In this document: positions 5,832-8,707 of the stretch, one piece after another
Numbering within the stretch: position 1 is the first letter of the stretch
Layout: the number at the start of each line of letters is the position of its first letter
Source: CALNYS01 sp964639935
Lineage (GTDB): Bacteria; Planctomycetota; Phycisphaerae; Phycisphaerales; UBA1924
Direction of reading: 5' to 3'
Length of the DNA: 8,707 nt
Assembly (NCBI GenBank): GCA_964639935.1
Contig: CAZXGT010000096.1
Coordinates: 1 to 8,707 of the forward strand
The notes under the pieces: model-generated
What the model was told of the DNA's origin: nothing
The model's input: only the letters and a program-made list of their open reading frames with translations
The model's database searches: none
Program-made: the position numbers and the translations under genes

Positions 5832-6785
5832 ATGAATATGAAAATCACCGCCGCGCTTCTGACCACCGCCGCCTGCTCGAGCTTCGCTCTCGGGGGCGGA
5901 TGCTGCAGCGGCCCGACCGCCGACAAGGCCCCGATGGCTACGACGGTCGGGTACGGCTCCGACTCGAAGATGAACATCGTCGAGACGGCGGTCGACGCCG
6001 GGCAGTTCACGACGCTCGCGGCGGCGCTCAAGGCCGCGAACCTCGTCTCCACGCTCGAAGGAAAGGGCCCCTTCACCGTCTTCGCCCCGACCGACGCCGC
6101 CTTCGCCAAGCTGCCCGCGGGCACGGTCGAGGCGCTGCTCAAGCCGGAGAACCGCGATCAGCTCACGGCGATCCTCACCTACCACGTGGTCCCGCAGAAG
6201 GTGACGGCGTCGCAGGTCGTGTACCTGTCCAACGCGTCGACCGTCAACGGCCAGCGCATCGACATCTCCACCAAGGGCGGCGGCGTGATGGTCGATGGCG
6301 CCAACGTGGTGAAGACCGACATCATGGCCAGCAACGGCGTCATCCACGTGATCGACGAGGTCATCCTCCCGAACACCAACGACGTCGTGGACACCGCGGT
6401 GATGGCCAACGACTTCAACACGCTCGTCGCCGCCGTGAAGGCCGCCGGGCTCGCCTCGACCCTCAAGGGCGACGGTCCCTTCACCATCTTCGCCCCGACC
6501 GACGAGGCCTTCGCCAAGCTCCCGGAGGGCACGGTCGAGTCGCTCCTCAAGCCTGAGAACCGCGACAAGCTCGTGAAGATCCTCACCTACCACGTCGTCA
6601 AGGGCCGCGTCTACTCGGACCAGGTGGTGCAGCGGAACTCGGTCCGCACCCTCGAGGGCTCGCGGGCGAGCATCTCGCTGACCAGCGTCGGGCCCCAGAT
6701 CGACACCGCCAACATCGTCATGACCGACATCGACGCGTCAAACGGCGTCATCCACGTCATCGACCGCGTCATCATGCCCAACTGA
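5832..6785 (+). CDS. Secreted protein with two fasciclin (FAS1) domains
   Basis: This 317-residue protein begins with a signal-peptide-like stretch: Lys4, then a hydrophobic run to about residue 20. Cleavage after Ala19 (SFA) is possible. Cys15 or Cys24/25 could make it a lipoprotein, but neither sits in a good lipobox. Two FAS1 domains follow at about 48-181 and 184-317. Each has the H1 motif (GPFTVFAPTDAAFAKLP at 79-95; GPFTIFAPTDEAFAKLP at 215-231), the central TYHVV (116-120 and 252-256) and the H2 motif (SNGVIHVIDEVILP at 167-180; SNGVIHVIDRVIMP at 303-316). FAS1 domains mediate adhesion outside the cell or at its surface in animals, plants and bacteria; the ligand here is unknown. GGAG at 5821-5824 lies 7 bases before the ATG. 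The ECF sigma and anti-sigma genes follow on the same strand, which suggests that this gene is their target. Confidence 0.92.
   Translation: MNMKITAALLTTAACSSFALGGGCCSGPTADKAPMATTVGYGSDSKMNIVETAVDAGQFTTLAAALKAANLVSTLEGKGPFTVFAPTDAAFAKLPAGTVEALLKPENRDQLTAILTYHVVPQKVTASQVVYLSNASTVNGQRIDISTKGGGVMVDGANVVKTDIMASNGVIHVIDEVILPNTNDVVDTAVMANDFNTLVAAVKAAGLASTLKGDGPFTIFAPTDEAFAKLPEGTVESLLKPENRDKLVKILTYHVVKGRVYSDQVVQRNSVRTLEGSRASISLTSVGPQIDTANIVMTDIDASNGVIHVIDRVIMPN
5973..6374 (+). repeat. FAS1 repeat, copy 1
   Basis: This copy encodes residues 48-181. It aligns without gaps to residues 184-317 encoded by copy 2, with about 84 of 134 residues identical by hand count. Identity is highest over the H1 motif and the KPENRD helix, and is low only in the middle (about residues 121-158). 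Confidence 0.8.
6381..6782 (+). repeat. FAS1 repeat, copy 2
   Basis: This is the second copy of the 402-base unit, separated from copy 1 by only two codons and ending at the stop codon. Many blocks are also nearly identical at the DNA level, for example GGCACGGTCGAG and ATCCTCACCTACCACGT. This indicates an in-gene duplication that is fairly recent or kept alike by gene conversion. Confidence 0.8.
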
Positions 6786-6852
6786 CCTGAATCTCTCCGC
6801 GACCCGCGCAGAGTCGCGCGTCGCTTCCGGGCCTCGTGGGGTCCCGGTGGGC

Positions 6853-6880
6853 CCCGCCAGAGGGGAAACTCTCCGGCGGG
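6853..6880 (+). terminator. Stem-loop after the FAS1 gene
   Basis: CCCGCC (6853-6858) pairs with GGCGGG (6875-6880), and AGAG (6859-6862) with CTCT (6869-6872), around the loop GGGAAA. A CC bulge sits on the right arm. It begins 67 bases after the FAS1 stop. No T-run follows, so it may be a partial terminator, an RNA-stabilising hairpin, or a structure in the sigma-gene leader. It lies upstream of both possible sigma starts. Confidence 0.35.
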
Positions 6881-7010
6881 CTCTTCCCGCGCCGGTCGAT
6901 GGTGGACGCAAATGACGACGATGATCGCCCCTCCGCCTTGCCCTTTGATGCGAGGCGCTCATACTGTTTCCTCCCGCGGCAGATCCCGCCGCGCGAAGGG
7001 ATTCTCCCGA

Positions 7011-7577
7011 GTGGCTGAAACTCTCCTCCAACGCGTCGCGCAGGGCGAACCGGACGCCGTTCGCGACACGATCGACCGGTACAGCGCGCTGGTGTGGTCC
7101 CTTGCCCGGCGCCTCTCTCCCACGCGAGCCGACGCGGAAGACGCCGTGCAGGAGATTTTCATCTCGCTTTGGAAGAGCGCTGGTCGGTACGACCCCGAAG
7201 CCGCCAAGGAGTCGACCTTCGTCGCGATGGTCGCCCGCCGGCGTCTGATCGACCGCATGCGAAAGACCGGGCGACGTCCGGATATCGGCGGCGCCGAGCT
7301 CAACGAGTCGCTCGCTCCGCCCATCCGCGACGAGCGTGAACAAAGCGTCATCAATGGCGAACAATCGCGAATCGTCGCCGACGCGTTCCGCGAACTCTCT
7401 CAGGACCAGCAGCGTGTGCTTCGCCTCTCGCTTCAGCACGGGCAGAGCCACTCCCAGATCGCCGAGAGCACCGGCATCCCGCTCGGCACGGTCAAGACTC
7501 ACGCCAGACGGGGTCTCATTCGTTTGAAGGAAGCCATCGGCGCCCGCACCAACGGCGCCGCGGAGGTTTCGGCATGA
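7011..7577 (+). CDS. ECF-family RNA polymerase sigma factor (SigK-like context)
   Basis: This 188-residue protein has only sigma regions 2 and 4, as in the ECF (group 4) family. Region 2 spans about 18-86, with DAEDAVQEIFISLW (41-54) and the DNA-contacting ARRRLIDRMRK (75-85). Region 4 spans about 126-176, with the helix-turn-helix in SQIAESTGIPLGTVKTHARR (148-167). The GTG at 7011 is chosen because an AAGGGA lies at 6996-7001 and the protein then begins directly with the sigma-2 helix. An ATG at 6912 would add 33 residues that are poorly conserved in look and use codons unlike the rest of the gene. The stop overlaps the anti-sigma start in ATGA, so translation is coupled. ECF factors direct polymerase to a few promoters when released by their anti-sigma; the likely targets here are the FAS1 gene upstream and this operon. 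Confidence 0.9.
   Translation: MAETLLQRVAQGEPDAVRDTIDRYSALVWSLARRLSPTRADAEDAVQEIFISLWKSAGRYDPEAAKESTFVAMVARRRLIDRMRKTGRRPDIGGAELNESLAPPIRDEREQSVINGEQSRIVADAFRELSQDQQRVLRLSLQHGQSHSQIAESTGIPLGTVKTHARRGLIRLKEAIGARTNGAAEVSA
7563..7567 (+). promoter_or_regulatory. Ribosome binding site of the anti-sigma gene
   Basis: GGAGG lies inside the end of the sigma gene, 6 bases before the ATG at 7574. It fixes the anti-sigma start and would let ribosomes load independently as well as by coupling. Confidence 0.65.
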
Positions 7578-8395
7578 CCGCCGCGATGCCCGACAACCGA
7601 CGAGACGAACTCCTCGCCGGAATGGCCCTGGGCGATCTCTCGCGCGAAGAAACCGCGGAGCTCGATCAGGCCGTCCTGATCGCCGGCGAGGATGAGTCCT
7701 TCGATCGCCTCGCCGCGGAGCTCGACATCGCGCTCCTGACCGACGATCTCGAAGAGCCCCCGGCCGAGCTGCTCCAGACCCTCCATCGCGAGGCCGATCG
7801 CTACATCGCCGGCTCCGCCGCAACGCCCGCGGCCGACCCCGAAGAGCCGGTCGAGCGATCCGTCGCCGGCCGCATTGACTCCGCCGGCGCGTCCGGCGCC
7901 GTCGGAACGCTCGGATGGATCGCCGCCGCCGCGTGCCTGCTGCTCGCCGCCCTCGCGTGGATTCCGCTCGGCCCCGCCGCCATCGACGCCCCGCCGAGCT
8001 ACGCGGCGCTCGCCGAGCGGCCGGACGCCATGGTCGTCGGGCTCTCGGCGGATCTCGCCGGCGAGCAGCCCATCGGGTCGCTCGTGTGGAGCGAGGAAGC
8101 GCAGAGCGGCGTGATGCGTTTCGAGGGGCTCGCGCCGCTCGATCCGAGCGAGGCCGCCTATCAGCTCTGGATCTTCGACGCCTCTCGCGAGAGGTTCCAG
8201 GAGTCGCCCCTGGAGATCCGCCACCCCGTCGACGGCGGCGTCTTCAACGTCCCGTCGGGCGGGATCGCCGAGGTTCCGATCCGCAACAAGCTCCCGGTGG
8301 GCGAGCCGGTGCTCTTTGCGGTGACCATCGAGCCGCCGGGGGGCGTCGTCGTCTCCGACCGCTCGCGCATCGCCGCCGTGGGCATCCCCGGCTGA
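7574..8395 (+). CDS. Membrane anti-sigma factor, RskA type
   Basis: This is a 273-residue single-pass membrane protein. The N-terminal part (1-80), acidic and helical (ELLAGMALGDLSREETAEL at 12-30), is the likely sigma-binding domain in the cytoplasm. It has no His/Cys zinc motif, so it is not a ZAS-type domain; RskA likewise lacks zinc. A loose Ala/Pro/Glu linker follows (about 80-110), then one transmembrane helix (about 114-133, WIAAAACLLLAALAW). Outside lies an RskA-type domain (about 150-270) with YQLWIFD (196-202), a Gly-rich VFNVPSGG (223-230) and FAVTIEPPGGV (248-258), the hallmark end of that family. It should hold the sigma factor encoded just upstream at the membrane and release it on regulated proteolysis or another signal. 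It is co-transcribed with the sigma gene through the ATGA overlap. Confidence 0.88.
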   Translation: MTAAMPDNRRDELLAGMALGDLSREETAELDQAVLIAGEDESFDRLAAELDIALLTDDLEEPPAELLQTLHREADRYIAGSAATPAADPEEPVERSVAGRIDSAGASGAVGTLGWIAAAACLLLAALAWIPLGPAAIDAPPSYAALAERPDAMVVGLSADLAGEQPIGSLVWSEEAQSGVMRFEGLAPLDPSEAAYQLWIFDASRERFQESPLEIRHPVDGGVFNVPSGGIAEVPIRNKLPVGEPVLFAVTIEPPGGVVVSDRSRIAAVGIPG

Positions 8396-8397
8396 TC

Positions 8398-8431
8398 CCG
8401 GGCGCGTCCGCTCGTCGCTCGCCGCGCCCGG
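8398..8431 (+). terminator. Stem-loop terminator after the anti-sigma gene
   Basis: CCGGGCGCG (8398-8406) pairs perfectly with CGCGCCCGG (8423-8431), a 9-bp GC stem with a 16-base loop, starting 2 bases after the stop codon. Only a short TTT (8436-8438) follows, so termination may be weak or Rho-assisted. Its place between a finished operon and a new gene supports the call. Confidence 0.5.
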
Positions 8432-8452
8432 CGGCTTTGCCCCTCCACCGCC

Positions 8453-8458
8453 TACCAT
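8453..8458 (+). promoter_or_regulatory. Candidate -10 element (TACCAT) for the amidohydrolase gene, possibly leaderless
   Basis: TACCAT ends 5 bases before the ATG at 8464, so transcription would start at or very near that ATG. No ribosome binding site is present. It is preceded by CCACCGCC, similar to the strings before the other two TAC-N-N-T elements. No -35 box is seen. Confidence 0.3.
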
Positions 8459-8463
8459 CGCCC

Positions 8464-8707
8464 ATGACCACCTCCGCCACGCCGCCCGAGCTGAGCACGC
8501 TCGCCGACCGCGAGCCGACGCCCGCCAACCGCCTGCGACTCGACTACGCCGCGGAGGCCCGCCGTCTCGGCGCCCCGCCCGTCCCGATCATCGACGCCCA
8601 CACGCACATCAACGGCGCGCGCGCCTCGGAGATCTACCGCGACGTCTGCGACCGCTTCGGCGTCGATCGCGTCTGGAGCATGTCGAGCCTGCCCGAGGTC
8701 CCGGGCG
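8464..8707 (+). CDS. Amidohydrolase-2-like metal-dependent hydrolase (partial, 5' end)
   Basis: The frame is open from ATG 8464 to the end of the window (81 codons). After a leader of about 40 residues comes IIDAHTHINGARASEIYRDV (42-61). The HxH in DAHTHI after a short beta strand is the first metal-binding motif of the amidohydrolase superfamily. The spacing suits the amidohydrolase-2 group (TIM-barrel hydrolases and decarboxylases). The segment CDRFGVDRVWSMSSLPEV (63-80) looks like the first helix and second strand of the barrel. No signal peptide is seen. The remaining metal ligands, and so the substrate, lie outside the window. It starts 68 bases after the anti-sigma stop, beyond a stem-loop, and is probably a separate unit. 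Confidence 0.75.
   Translation, partial: MTTSATPPELSTLADREPTPANRLRLDYAAEARRLGAPPVPIIDAHTHINGARASEIYRDVCDRFGVDRVWSMSSLPEVPG

Noticed and set aside
6864..6869. GGAAAC as an ECF-type -35 box before the sigma gene
   Set aside because: It lies in the loop and arm of the stem-loop at 6853-6880, no CGTC/CGTT-type -10 stands at the right distance, and the FAS1 promoter region has no matching copy.
5766..6890. TCTTCCCGC shared upstream of the FAS1 gene (5766-5774) and the sigma gene (6882-6890)
   Set aside because: A 9-base match at very different distances from the start codons is too weak to call a common promoter element.
6738..7823. Minus-strand open frame of 361 codons across the sigma gene
   Set aside because: Its composition is low-complexity Arg/Gly, and the opposite strand encodes clear FAS1, sigma and anti-sigma motifs.
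1..8707. tRNA, rRNA, CRISPR, insertion sequence or phage genes
   Set aside because: Reading both strands, I saw no cloverleaf-like segment, no regularly spaced repeats, no transposase or integrase motif, and no composition break apart from the slightly AT-richer promoter of the FAS1 gene.

Overview
This is a GC-rich window, dense in genes, from a bacterial chromosome. I see no phage, IS, CRISPR or RNA-gene signature. The organism is probably a planctomycete, perhaps of the Phycisphaerae. That is an inference from the gene style: a cytoplasmic GH10-like protein, an HDOD/GGDEF/REC fusion, a fasciclin protein beside an ECF sigma factor, and many genes with weak or absent Shine-Dalgarno sequences. 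No marker gene in the window proves it.

Layout, left to right. (1) A minus-strand operon occupies 1-1946. It starts with a 500-residue GH10-fold protein that has lost both catalytic glutamates. A membrane-anchored ComEA-like helix-hairpin-helix protein follows with a 4-base GTGA overlap. A possible third gene starts 9 bases further on and leaves the window. (2) Diverging from it is purC (SAICAR synthase). A small stand-alone protein equivalent to the C-terminal domain of the B12-dependent ribonucleotide reductase NrdJ follows on the same strand. (3) A large minus-strand signalling protein, HDOD-GGDEF-REC, converges on that small gene with only 3 bases between the stop codons. (4) A 344-base divergent intergenic region lies at 5488-5831. 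It is followed by a secreted protein with two FAS1 (fasciclin) domains, an ECF sigma factor, and a membrane anti-sigma factor of the RskA type that overlaps the sigma gene by 4 bases (ATGA). (5) The window ends inside an amidohydrolase-2-like metal hydrolase gene.

The most informative group is FAS1 protein, ECF sigma and RskA-like anti-sigma. In Mycobacterium tuberculosis, SigK held by RskA controls the fasciclin-domain antigens MPT70 and MPT83, so the same three parts sitting together here suggest that the sigma factor controls the fasciclin gene. PurC and the NrdJ-like domain both belong to nucleotide metabolism but have separate promoter-like sequences. The HDOD-GGDEF-REC protein is probably a diguanylate cyclase tuned by phosphorylation. 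It lacks the usual RxxD product-inhibition site.
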